Below, piece by piece: positions 53,816 through 64,000 of a stretch of DNA of 64,000 nt (positions are counted from its first letter, which is position 1; every line of letters starts with the position of its first letter). The position numbers were made by a program, and so were the translations under genes. Source of the DNA: Ochromonas danica. Its lineage: Eukaryota; Sar; Chrysophyceae; Chromulinales; Chromulinaceae. The notes under the pieces were generated by a model. That model saw nothing but the letters and a program-made list of their open reading frames with translations, searched no databases and had not been told where the DNA came from. The stretch is taken from contig VKHL01000123.1 in assembly GCA_015146655.1 (NCBI GenBank), forward strand, positions 23,590-87,589, written 5' to 3'.

Positions 53816-54445
53816 TGTCTCTATTGTCTCTTAAGACTACCTGTTGTTTCGATTGTATCCTGTGGACTGTTTGATTGTTTGACAAATCTCTTGGTGAGGA
53901 GCTGTTCTGAGTGGCGGTGTAGACTGTTACAGTACAAATCTCTTAGTGAGGAGGAGTTCTAAGTGAAGGTCCAGACTGTTTGATTGTTTGACAAATCTCT
54001 TAGTGAGGAGGAGTTCTAAGTGAAGGTCCAGACTGTTTGATTGTTTGACAAATCTCTTAGTGAGGAGGAGTTATGAGTGGAGCGAGGTCTAGTGCCCCAG
54101 ATCCGGGAGATCCCAACAGTTGCTGCTGTACAGAGTGCTGTATGGTGGGTGCTGTACGGTCGTACTGTACGGCGCAGCCAAACGGCCGTACACCCTGCTG
54201 GGTCTCAACAAGTTCAGACCAGAACTCGGAACCCAGCAGGGCCGGAGACTCGTCGACATTGAACTAACTTCAATAGAAGCGACGTGAACAGAAACAAGCC
54301 TGAAGTATGAACAACCCTTCATGGACTTCCATCACGCAGTTTAGGATGAATGGCGGCCGATCAAAACACGAGCCTTGTTCGGTTGCTGGAGGGAATAAAA
54401 ATAGACCATTCGGAGCTTATTTGGTGCAACTCATATTTAAATTAT
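53816..54445. other. Intergenic region with 57-bp repeats
   Basis: 630 bases between the starts/ends of two minus-strand genes. Holds the 57-bp repeats (53935-54062) and a GC-richer block (54100-54250) containing ccctgctgggt at about 54191 and its complement acccagcaggg at about 54231, an 11-bp perfect stem with a loop of about 29 nt. No gene supported. Confidence 0.5.
53935..54073. repeat. 57-bp direct repeats, about 2.4 copies plus a diverged copy
   Basis: caaatctcttagtgaggagg... recurs at 53935, 53992 and 54049 (period 57) with a diverged unit at 53883. The unit spans agtgaaggtccagactgtttgattgtttga. Confidence 0.88.
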
Positions 54446-57400
54446 CTATCGCTTAGAAGAAGGAGTGGCGAGTGCAATGTTGCTCATCGACATACTGGGA
54501 TGCAAGCTGGCTCCGCCAATTCCACTTGCAGTGCCTATGGTCGCGGTTCGAGGAGCCTTTGTACTTGTTCCCTTCGCGGCACTGGCAAGCAAGCTACTAT
54601 CCCCAGGAGCTGAGGAATCTCCTCCCGTGGTTTGGCGCTTAGCCTGGCCCAGTTCGGTCGCACGGCAACGAGAAGCAAAGTTCAACGAACAGATAGTCTC
54701 ACCCAAGTTATAACTGGCGGGTGAAATATTGACAAAGGTGAGCACTTTCGAATTGCCTCCAAGAGAGTCTTGCAAAAGGAAGGTAAGCTTGGAATTGCGG
54801 TATGGCACATGCAGAGCCTTCTTGTTGCCCAAGGCATTAATCACATCTCCCAGTGCCAACAATGATTTGTTGATGTTTTGCGCTTCCTTCAATCTCTCAC
54901 CAGTGGCATCAGTCTTGGAGACACGTTCTGATCCAGCCAAGTCGATCAGGTGCAGTTTGCCGAAAGTAGTGGATCCATCGATCAGATTACGGCCTCTGAC
55001 AGACAAGGTGATGATGGAATGAGATCTGGAGGAGTGCTCGTTCATGTCATGCGAACCAACAGCGCGATTCTCTTTTCCCAAGCTCATGAGCTGGGAGACT
55101 TGTTCCATGTTGGTAATCTGCAAACAGCCAGACGTGAGACAGTCAGTCATTTTGAGAGCTCATTGATAAATTGTCTCACCGTTACTTCTGTCAAACCCGG
55201 TACTGTGTTACCTTCAGGTGTTTGACGGATCTCGAGCTTATCTTTTACACCAGATTTGCCAGTATCGAGGAGGTCGCGAATGGTTTCGTTATAAATTTCC
55301 AACATGCTCAAGGTGAGAGTATAGGTCCAGCTCTCTGCCAATTCGTTAACCTGGCGGAAAAGCTCCGCCAAAGCTCTTGGAGAGACTCCTACTTGATCTC
55401 CATAGCCTTCCATTGTGTAGGTCTTACCCGATCCAGTCTGACCATAAGCAAAAATACACACGTTGAAACCATCCAACACACTGACACACAGAGGTTGAAC
55501 GACTTCGAAAACCTCATCCTGAGAGGAAGCTTGACCCAACACACGATCATACTCATATTTGGCTTTCGTTTGGCTGTCACGATGGATAACAAGTTCTTCA
55601 TCATTCATTATTTCTGTGACATCAACCGACTCACCAGAGCGCCGCTCCACTTCTAATACCGGACGAACACGGCAAATGACACGAATATTGCCCTGCAACT
55701 CAAGCAATTTATTGTGAATAGTCTTGCGCATTCGTCTCTCCTGTATTTCATTCCCCCCACAATCAATACAATCACCAATTAGGCCAGAAAGAACGGATCA
55801 CATTACCTTTGTATAATTTGCAAGGTGCTCGTCTCGCTCAGCATAAGCTTTGGCAATGCTATCTTCCAATTCTTTGCGCAAAGCCGCCAATGCTGTTTCT
55901 CGCTCGACGTCCTTCTGCTTGGACAAAGCTTCTAAAGCGGCTGCCCTCTCCGCTTCCTGACGAGCCACAATTCCTGACAACTCTCCTTCAAGTTTCGTAA
56001 TTTGTTCCGAGTGGCGAGAAATGACTGCATCTTTCTCTTCACAAAGTCGCTTCGAGTCTTCCTCGTGACGCTGCTGCATAGCAAGTCGCTCACTCTGCCA
56101 TTGAGCCGTTAACTCTTGTTCCCGAGCGACGAGGATACGCTCATGGACAGACTTGAGCTCTTCCCGAACGGAACCAATCTCTGTCATCTTTTGCTCGTTC
56201 AATTGAGACGACAAGGAAGCAAGAGCATGCTCCTTTTCCTCCGAAAGTGTCTTCTGAAGCTCGGCTTGTTTGGTAGCCAAAGTTTGCGCGTGCTGATCCT
56301 CTAAAGCCTTCGTTTGAGAGAAGAAGTCATTCTGCAATCGTTCGCCTTGCTCAGCCAAAGCAGCTGAAAGCCTCGCTTCTGCTTCTTCACGTGCCTGCGA
56401 CAAGCTACTCTGGAAAGCATCTTCCAACTCTTTAACTTTGCTCCGCAGAGACTCTTCTTGATGCACACGTTGCGCTTCTTTCTCTTTCGTCAACGTCGTG
56501 ATGTCCGCTTCATATGTAGATTTGAGTCTCTCCATTTCAGCTTTGCGTTCGGCAAAGTCAGATTGATGTTGATTGGTCAGGGATTCAAGAGCAATAGCAT
56601 GCTCAGCCAGCATCTTCCTTTGTGTCTCAGCGAGTTGCTCAGCATGCTGAGCTCGCAAGGTCTCCAAGTCCATGCGAGCCTTAGACAGCTGCTCTTCAAG
56701 CGCACGGATTTGAGACAGATAGTCTTCCACCATACCCGCGGCATCACTGTCGCGACTCTGTGCGTCAACCAAAGCCTTCTCATAGCGATTTCTCTCAACT
56801 TGTAACTGACTCTCTGCTGAAGCCAGTAATGCTTTCACCTTACCCACCTCTGCTTCTAACAAAGAGATCTTCTCCGCTGATTGCCCCCATTGTTGCTGCT
56901 GTTCTTCCCGAGATGAGGTCAAGACAGTCAATTGCTCTTTCAGCTCTTTCTCAGCAGACAGAGTGGTATCCAAACGATGCTGCAAAGCGGATAGTGCATT
57001 GGTTTGTTCATCAACTTTTTTCTGAGAGTCTATTAACCGTTGATTAGCGTCGGCTAACTGAGCGCTTTGATTATCCAGCTCTGTTTGCGTTTTAGCAAGG
57101 TGACCTTGAACAGCAATTAATTCTCTCTCTTTCTCTGAAAGCTTGACGCTAATTTCTTCCTCAAGGTTTGACGTCTTGCTTGGAGGCTCGCATGTTGTTG
57201 CCGCATTATTGGAGGAAGAGCGAAGGCTTTCTAACTCGAGCTGAAGGCTTCGAAGTTCCTGTAAATGAATCTCCTCTTTCGCCTTTAAATCTCCTTTTTC
57301 GCGCTCTAGAGTAGCAACTCGCTCCTCAAGCGCTTGCAAAGCAGCGGTATTGGGTGCTGACTGACGTTGAGGTGACGATGGCGCCGATGAAATCTTCGTA

Positions 57401-58251
57401 TTTTTGAAAGCCTTAAGCTCATCCTCTCGCTCTTTCAAGTCAAACTGCAAGGTCACAATTTTGTTCTTGGCTTCTTTAAGTTCTTTCTGTAAAACCGCGA
57501 GGTCAGCATCTGACGTGTTCACAGTGTTCGTGGATTGTTGACTACTCGCAGCACGATCAGCAAGCTCTGAGATGCTGTGCTCCAATGCCTCCAACCGAGT
57601 GACCAAGATCTCATTCTCTTTTGTTACTTCCGCAATGCGATGATGACTCTTCTGCTGCATCAACTCTGTCTCGGCTGCAAGTTTACTGTACTCAGCAACC
57701 AGGTTTTCCACAGTCTCATTGCGCTCCTTGTCGCGCACTTCAAAATCCGCCTTCATAGCCACTAGATCATTCTTAACATTTTCAAAGCGATGGGATAGGT
57801 CTTCATAGCTTTTCTTGAGGATCTGCAAGTTATTCTTCTCTTGGAGGGATTGCCGAAGTTGGGTTTCCACTTCATACAGGCTGTCTTCGAGCACTTTCTT
57901 CTCAGACATCAACTTTTGAACTTGCAAGGAATCTGCTGATAGAGGAGTGTTGGGAAGAGCAGCACTCCCCTCAGCGGTAGACTGTAACTGACTCTGCAGT
58001 TGCCGGATCTCCACGTCCTTCTCTGCCATAACGATGCGCGACTGCTTGGACAGCTCAAAATGCTGCATTTGTGCGTCCTCCAAAAGCTTCTTATACGACT
58101 CTAATTCATTTTCAATTTTTTTGATCCGACCCAGTTCCGTCTCGTCTTCTTCGCTCTGGTCAGTCGGTCGCATTTCAGCATCCAGGTTCTCAAGCGCTTG
58201 GCTGAGCACACTACCAGCAGCTCGCCAAAGACTTCGGGCATCAGACAGCAT
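54446..58251 (-). CDS. Kinesin-14-type C-terminal motor
   Basis: Exons 58251-55807, 55740-55180 and 55117-54446 (introns 66 and 62 nt) give 1225 residues. About 800 residues of coiled coil lead into the kinesin-14 neck (RRMRKTIHNKLLELQGNIRVICRVRPV), then the motor: P-loop AYGQTGSGKTYTMEG, switch I NEHSSRSHS, switch II DLAGSERVSKT, and NKSLLALGDVINAL. C-terminal placement and the neck wording identify a minus-end-directed kinesin-14 (Ncd/KIFC type) used in spindle or vesicle traffic. A Ser/Thr-rich tail follows the motor. The first exon is uncertain: another frame from an ATG at 58418 reads a protein-like GEERAIWLAVCVGDACWDE segment and overlaps this start; an unseen intron may join them. Confidence 0.92.
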
Positions 58252-58873
58252 TGCCAATGGCTTTTTTCAAGCTCTTTATCACAGAGTGCGAATTCTTCGG
58301 GAGGCTTCCCAACAAATTTATCTGGCAGTGCCTCGTCCCAGCAGGCATCACCCACACAAACAGCGAGCCAGATAGCGCGTTCTTCACCAACACTAAGTGT
58401 TTTTCCCCGAAGTCGCATTGTTAGATAGTTATATTTAAAGTATTTAAAGTATGATCGTCACTCGAAGCCCACCATACCTAATTTTCTCTGACTCAAAGAG
58501 TTCGTCCCCTTTTGGACATGTCTGAGTGCAGTAGCTTTGTCTTTTGCGACGAGAAACAGAAAATGATGTGGAACTCGCAATCGCAAACCTCCCGATAGTT
58601 CTCAATGGCATCTACGACAACTTTCCAGAGGTTTGCGATGGCGAGTTCCGCGTCATTCTTTTGATTCTCGTCGCTAACATCAAAGCTACTGTACTCAGAT
58701 ATGTGCAACACACAAAGGAAACATTGCAACACTAAGTCTGAGTGAGTATACTGAATTACAGTTACACATAATCATTCCATTCAACTGCATAACATTCGAA
58801 GATATTACATTCGACGACTTATAGACCGATATTGCCATATATGGACCGATATAAAGGATATTGTTACTACAAA
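58252..58873. other. Region with uncertain kinesin 5' exon and a palindrome
   Basis: Bases 58252-58418 carry an alternative minus frame that could be the true kinesin N-terminus. The imperfect palindrome lies at 58517-58704, and from about 58713 the sequence is homologous to the 3' flank of the downstream GH172 copy (60977 onward). Confidence 0.5.
58517..58704. repeat. Imperfect 190-bp palindrome
   Basis: Left arm (tctgagtgcagtagctttg... gcgacgagaa... gaactcgcaatcgcaaacctc) and the reverse complement of the right arm (atctgagtacagtagctttg... gcgacgagaat... gaactcgccatcgcaaacctc) match over about 75 bp with roughly 15 differences. About 40 bp lie between the arms, centred near 58610. Both strands encode a short D/E-E-L-A-I-A-N-L peptide. 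Confidence 0.85.
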
Positions 58874-60684
58874 CTACTCGCAAGTATCACCCATGGCATT
58901 TTTTCCAGAAGCTTGCTGGAGAACATTATCCCCGAAATACACAATATTCGGCAGTCGAAAATTGGGGTGAGCATGGTGATGCTGCATATGCAGTCCAAAG
59001 AGGAAAGCTCGACTATTGGTGTTATCTGTGTTGGAAAACTGAACCAAAAACTCATTCTGTCCCACAACCATCGCACTACTATTCACACGGAAAGTATGAT
59101 AGCCACCGAGCGCTTCAAGTCCCGAATACGCCTGTTTACCATTGATATACAACACCAAAGGGTCGTCATGAGACACAAAGAGATTCAAGGTACTCAACTG
59201 GTCAGCTTGCTTGACAATATAATGACCTCTGGCCCAGACAAAGCAATCTTTGGGATAGCCTTCATTGGTTGCAAATCTGAAGAAATACTCTCCAACGCTG
59301 AGAAAACCAAATGTTGGAGCCAGTCGACGATAAGAAGTGTCAACGTTTTGAATATTACCAATCGCTGCAGCAAACCCACTGGAAGGAATGGTATACGATA
59401 TATTCCACTCCGTCACGAAGCCTGTAGGAGGCGGGACTGCGAAATCTTCACTGACAGCTTCGCCTAAGCGCTGCGCCAATGGAGGAAGTCGCTTAGTGTT
59501 TGCCAGAGCTGGTCCATGTTGATACCAATACATCACAGACTGTGTGAAATCCTGCAACGCACCATATTCAAAGCTGAAGTCGGATGCGAAGGGCAACTGA
59601 AACTCTTCGGTGAAAAAACGGTAAGCCGAGAAGTGGTTTTGATTGTCTCCGTACATGAAACCCCAGTCAGGGAAGTTATGGAACTTCTCGAACCAGCAGG
59701 AAGTTCCGAAGAAATCTTCACCTCCTGTGCCCTTCAAAACACGAGCATTTGTGGAAGGATCCAACAAAATCAGTTCAGCACCATTATGAAACCACTGATC
59801 GTGTCTATCAAGAATAGTGAGACCGAAAGTGACGCCTAGTAGATAGCCACTGCCACGAGCATGACCGACATGATAGGATCGTTTGAACTCATGTGGAAAA
59901 CCATGGGGCCTCAACTGGCGACGGTCTTCCATTCGATAGCTTGCGTGAAAACGAAGTGGCTCTGGGAAAGGACAACGCGGATCATACATGTCATAGCTGA
60001 TCTGAGACCACACACGCATCTTGATATCTCTGGGATCCTCGTTGATCAAGGTGAACTTGATTCTCTTCGCAAAAGGAAGCGGCGCCACCAAAGTGAATGC
60101 ACCGTTCTCCGAGATTTTGAACAAGTTGTTGTCTGCGCCATAACCAGACAAGGTGTTGCCCCACGAATCATCGTGATCATGATAGATCCCGAAGAAGGCA
60201 CCCAGCGGAGCTTCCACGGCAGGAGTAGGCGAGTCATCATAGTAGATGCGCAACACCATCATCATGGCATCCTTCGTGCGAACACAGCGCTTAGGACGAC
60301 TTGGTGATGCACCCATGCCCGTTACCAACCAAAACAGCCTGTTTACAAACAAACAGAGAGGTAACCATCGTGAGTAAGGACATAAACTAGGATGAGGACT
60401 GAGAAGCGAGAGAAGACGTACTTTACGCATCCCGGCCCTTCTATATCAGCCAACACTGTCTCCTGGGTTCTGGAAATGCATGATCGAAAGGCGATCTTAT
60501 TGGGGACGCGAAGTTTAGGCAAGGTCAGCATGCCATGGAAGGAGGCCACAGTCTCTGTGCTGGGGCAGGTGGTGGAGTTCCTCAAGCTGTTGTGGTCCAG
60601 ATTGGAATAGACAGCAAGTGGAAGAAGGGCGAGAAGGAGGCCAAATAATGCCAATCTGCCACCGAAAGTTACGGAGAACATCAT
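58874..60684 (-). CDS. GH172-family (DUF2961) glycoside hydrolase, copy 1
   Basis: Exons 60684-60422 and 60338-58874 (83-nt intron) give 575 residues. The start ATG-ATG precedes a signal peptide (LALFGLLLALLPLAVYS), so the protein is likely secreted or vacuolar. Conserved DUF2961 blocks: IEGPGCVK with VLRIYYDDSPTPAVEAPLGAFFG (joined by the splice), ISENGAFTLVAPLPFAKRIKFTL, TGGEDFFGTSCWF and FSAYRFF, which belong to the double-jelly-roll catalytic region. Known GH172 enzymes act on fructofuranosyl or arabinofuranosyl linkages; the substrate here is unknown. A C-terminal beta-sandwich domain with NVDTSYRRL and LFVSHDDPLVLYINGK resembles PA14/galactose-binding modules. Confidence 0.88.
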
Positions 60685-61154
60685 GTCAGGCAATGAGATA
60701 ATTTTGGATCAGATGATTGGATTTGGTTTTGTTCAGTTACTGTCGCTTCACAACGCGCTACCCGCGGAAACCCGAAACCCAAAACTGCCAAACTGCCAAT
60801 TTCCTCAACTGAACCTTAACTTTACATATTCGTTGTTGTACAGTTTGCACAAGGAAGAGGAAGAAACTGAGGCGAGCCTTGGGTTTCTTCGCACTGCTCT
60901 GACTCTTCTCATTCTTCACACTTATTGAACACGTTCAAACCCTGACGCCTATCAGCGGATCAGCCATCAGCAACCACCCAAAGGAAACATTGCAACACTA
61001 AGTCTGTGTGAGTATACTGAATTAGAGTTAATCATGATCATTTCATTCAACTGCATAAAATATGGCGACAAATGTGAGCGCAATATAATCGAAGACCTAG
61101 AGACCGATATTTCCATATAAGGATCGACATGACGAAACACCTATGTAGTACAAA
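60685..61154. other. Spacer between GH172 copies
   Basis: 470 bases: 5' flank of copy 1, which diverges from copy 2 beyond about 60731, and the 3' flank of copy 2, which resembles 58713-58873 at lower identity than the coding parts. No gene. Confidence 0.5.
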
Positions 61155-62965
61155 CTACTCGCAAGTATCACCCATAGGATTTATTCTAGAAGCTTGCTGG
61201 AGAACATTATCCCCGAAATACACAATATTCGGCAGTCGAAAATTGGGGTGAGCATGGTGATGCTGCATATGCAGTCCAAAGAGGAAAGCTCGACTATTGG
61301 TGTTATCTGTGTTGGAAAACTGAACCAAAAACTCATTCTGTCCCACAACCATCGCACTACTATTCACACGGAAAGTATGATAGCCACCGAGCGCTTCAAG
61401 TCCCGAATACGCCTGTTTACCATTGATATACAACACCAAAGGGTCGTCATGAGACACAAAGAGATTCAAGGTACTCAACTGGTCAGCTTGCTTGACAATA
61501 TAATGACCTCTGGCCCAGACAAAGCAATCTTTGGGATAGCCTTCATTGGTTGCAAATCTGAAGAAATACTCTCCAACGCTGAGAAAACCAAATGTTGGAG
61601 CCAGTCGACGATAAGAAGTGTCAACGTTTTGAATATTACCAATCGCTGCAGCAAACCCACTGGAAGGAATGGTATACGATATATTCCACTCCGTCACGAA
61701 GCCTGTAGGAGGCGGGACTGCGAAATCTTCACTGACAGCTTCGCCTAAGCGCTGCGCCAATGGAGGAAGTCGCTTAGTGTTTGCCAGAGCTGGTCCATGT
61801 TGATACCAATACATCACAGACTGTGTGAAATCCTGCAACGCACCATATTCAAAGCTGAAGTCGGATGCGAAGGGCAACTGAAACTCTTCGGTGAAAAAAC
61901 GGTAAGCCGAGAAGTGGTTTTGATTGTCTCCGTACATGAAACCCCAGTCAGGGAAGTTATGGAACTTCTCGAACCAGCAGGAAGTTCCGAAGAAATCTTC
62001 ACCTCCTGTGCCCTTCAAAACACGAGCATTTGTGGAAGGATCCAACAAAATCAGTTCAGCACCATTATGAAACCACTGATCGTGTCTATCAAGAATAGTG
62101 AGACCGAAAGTGACGCCTAGTAGATAGCCACTGCCACGAGCATGACCGACATGATAGGATCGTTTGAACTCATGTGGAAAACCATGGGGCCTCAACTGGC
62201 GACGGTCTTCCATTCGATAGCTTGCGTGAAAACGAAGTGGCTCTGGGAAAGGACAACGCGGATCATACATGTCATAGCTGATCTGAGACCACACACGCAT
62301 CTTGATATCTCTGGGATCCTCGTTGATCAAGGTGAACTTGATTCTCTTCGCAAAAGGAAGCGGCGCCACCAAAGTGAATGCACCGTTCTCCGAGATTTTG
62401 AACAAGTTGTTGTCTGCGCCATAACCAGACAAGGTGTTGCCCCACGAATCATCGTGATCATGATAGATCCCGAAGAAGGCACCCAGCGGAGCTTCCACGG
62501 CAGGAGTAGGCGAGTCATCATAGTAGATGCGCAACACCATCATCATGGCATCCTTCGTGCGAACACAGCGCTTAGGACGACTTGGTGATGCACCCATGCC
62601 CGTTACCAACCAAAACAGCCTGTTTACAAACAAACAGAGAGGTAACCATCGTGAGTAAGGACATAAACTAGGATGAGGACTGAGAAGCGAGAGAAGACGT
62701 ACTTTACGCATCCCGGCCCTTCTATATCAGCCAACACTGTCTCCTGGGTTCTGGAAATGCATGATCGAAAGGCGATCTTATTGGGGACGCGAAGTTTAGG
62801 CAAGGTCAGCATGCCATGGAAGGAGGCCACAGTCTCTGTGCTGGGGCAGGTGGTGGAGTTCCTCAAGCTGTTGTGGTCCAGATTGGAATAGACAGCAAGT
62901 GGAAGAAGGGCGAGAAGGAGGCCAAATAATGCCAATCTGCCACCGAAAGTTACGGAGAACATCAT
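61155..62965 (-). CDS. GH172-family (DUF2961) glycoside hydrolase, copy 2
   Basis: Exons 62965-62703 and 62619-61155 mirror copy 1 at an offset of 2281 bp, including an apparently identical intron. 575 residues. The only protein differences noticed are near the C-terminus (QASRINPMG against QASGKNAMG). In this copy the frame stays open upstream of the ATG to 63133, but the ATG-ATG before the signal peptide, shared with copy 1, is the sensible start. Domain content and likely role are as for copy 1. Confidence 0.88.
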
Positions 62966-64000
62966 GTCAGGCAATGAGATAATTTTGGACCAGATGATTG
63001 GATTTGGTTCTGTTGAGCAATGGATCGGGGATGTGGGAGATCTGAGATCGCGGCTGTCGATGGACTGTTGGCTACTATTACGTTTTATTGTTCCGCTTGG
63101 GCTGCCTCGAGTTTTCTTGCTGTAAAAACTCAAACATTGTGACTTTCCCCAATCCGCTCTTCCTCTTAAAATACCAACAAAAAGTCTTTCACCTTAAAGA
63201 GAAGACCCCTAACATAATATATCATTAGAATGGGCAGATCAAGAGGAATATGATGGAATTGGTCTTTTCCTCAGAGGACTGTTAAAAGCGACAGTTCAGC
63301 ATATAAAATAACGGCCATTTTGGTGCGGTGTCTTCGGAATTTTGTCTAAAACGGGATTTTGTCCACCTGTGGCCAACGGTGGATGACAATCAAATCCTGC
63401 AAAGAAGAACATTCTCATATTAAAACCTTTCTCTCACTCTGTTAAAATGTCCTCTGCTGCTGTTGAACCTTCTACTTGACCTTTCTACTTTCGGCAAGAT
63501 CGTTGTAATGGCATGTTGGCCTTCCCTTGGCGGTGAATCTGTCCATTGCTGGATTTCATGTGGCGGCGGTGGACATCAGTGAGAAAGTAGTGGAAGAAGT
63601 GATGGCTGGCGTCTTTACGTTTGTGGAGAATGGAGACGATCGCTATCTTCGCGCAGCATTGGCGAATCGAACGGTGGCGATGATGCCAAAGAGGTGGTGA
63701 TCATCGCGGGATTTTGGACGAGCAATTCCCTTGGATCAAGCAGCAGATCGAGTTTGGCAACCTTTAGAGTTAACAATTGGTTGATTGGATTAGAAAGTAG
63801 TTATTGATCGCCTGTGATGATTATGATCACTGAGCATACTGTGGATGGGAGTGCTAACTGTTCCATCTGTATTGATTTGCAATTATATTATGCTGTTACA
63901 GCCTCTGAACCATCTATTATTCTATATCTGCAGTTATTCTTTGACTTGGTTATCAAGTACTGTAATAAGTATAATGTTAAGTGAAACTTGGTGGCGGGTG
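62966..64000. other. Terminal region with a decayed gene fragment
   Basis: About 1 kb, AT-rich. Apart from the dehydrogenase-like fragment at 63515-63700 I see no gene. Confidence 0.5.
63515..63700 (+). pseudogene. Nucleotide-sugar dehydrogenase-like N-terminal fragment
   Basis: One frame reads VGLPLAVNLSIAGFHVAAVDISEKVVEEVMAG and on to AMMPKRW then stop. This matches the Rossmann beta-alpha-beta of UDP-glucose/UDP-ManNAc-type dehydrogenases (GLPLAxxLAxAGFxVxGxDI). The expected preceding strand (KIVVMA) is present but out of frame by one base, and the following DAKEVVIIAG-like text is in a third frame, so the gene looks frameshifted and truncated. The fragment is short; an undetected splice is possible. 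Confidence 0.45.

Larger units (their letters stand above)
58713..63010. repeat. Tandem duplication of the GH172 gene (offset 2281 bp in genes)
   Basis: 58713-60731 and about 60977-63011 are direct copies. Genes and intron look nearly identical, whereas the roughly 160 bp of 3' flank (58713-58873 against 60977-61154) carries many substitutions and indels. Confidence 0.9.

Overview
This is nuclear DNA of a unicellular eukaryote. The evidence is short GT-AG introns (about 60-90 nt) with clear branch/acceptor tracts, kinesins, a Sec23-type coat protein, a BAF60 chromatin subunit and tRNA genes with internal A/B boxes. DNAAF1 (axonemal dynein assembly) implies motile flagella. A small protein with a signal peptide ending in an A-F-P motif, and a plant-type N-acetylglutamate synthase with a signal-like leader, hint at an alga with a secondary (stramenopile-like) plastid. 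That placement is an inference, held at low to moderate confidence. Genes are dense and few-exon, and many are in head-to-head pairs over short shared promoters.

Layout. 1-476: 3' end of ETF-beta. 748-8628: a giant kinesin-7/CENP-E-like motor with near-identical 738-bp internal repeats. 9-13 kb: the plastid-like small protein, NAGS and an OTU protease. 13-24 kb: NAT10-type RNA acetyltransferase, a 41-bp minisatellite, a YnfA-family membrane protein, a two-pore channel with unusual filters, a tail-anchored TPR protein and two unrecognised proteins. 24-34 kb: Sec23-like protein, SMARCD/BAF60, two identical tRNA-Val(CAC) genes, GDP-L-fucose synthase and a CaaX-tailed vWA protein.

34-46 kb is the most unusual part. 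A tandem segmental duplication (36865-40291 and 40292-45379) carries the 3' end of a glycosidase-like gene, a head-to-head pair of an AIG1/GIMAP-type GTPase and a small Cys-rich secreted-type protein, a CaaX-tailed vWA gene and an N-myristoylation-motif EF-hand-like gene. In copy 2 the 304-bp promoter spacer between the pair is present in exactly the opposite orientation to copy 1, and the small gene has acquired a complete GTPase front end identical to its neighbour's. This gives a 704-bp inverted repeat around the promoter. The duplication junction carries templated filler DNA, and copy 1 has lost most of its vWA gene.

46-64 kb: DNAAF1, an ankyrin-repeat protein, a signal-anchored protein with a central membrane bundle, a kinesin-14, an imperfect palindrome, two tandem GH172 (DUF2961) genes and a decayed dehydrogenase fragment.

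Exon boundaries were worked out by hand from GT/AG sites, reading-frame continuity and family alignment from memory. In every multi-exon gene reported, the exon lengths sum to a whole number of codons. No database search was run.
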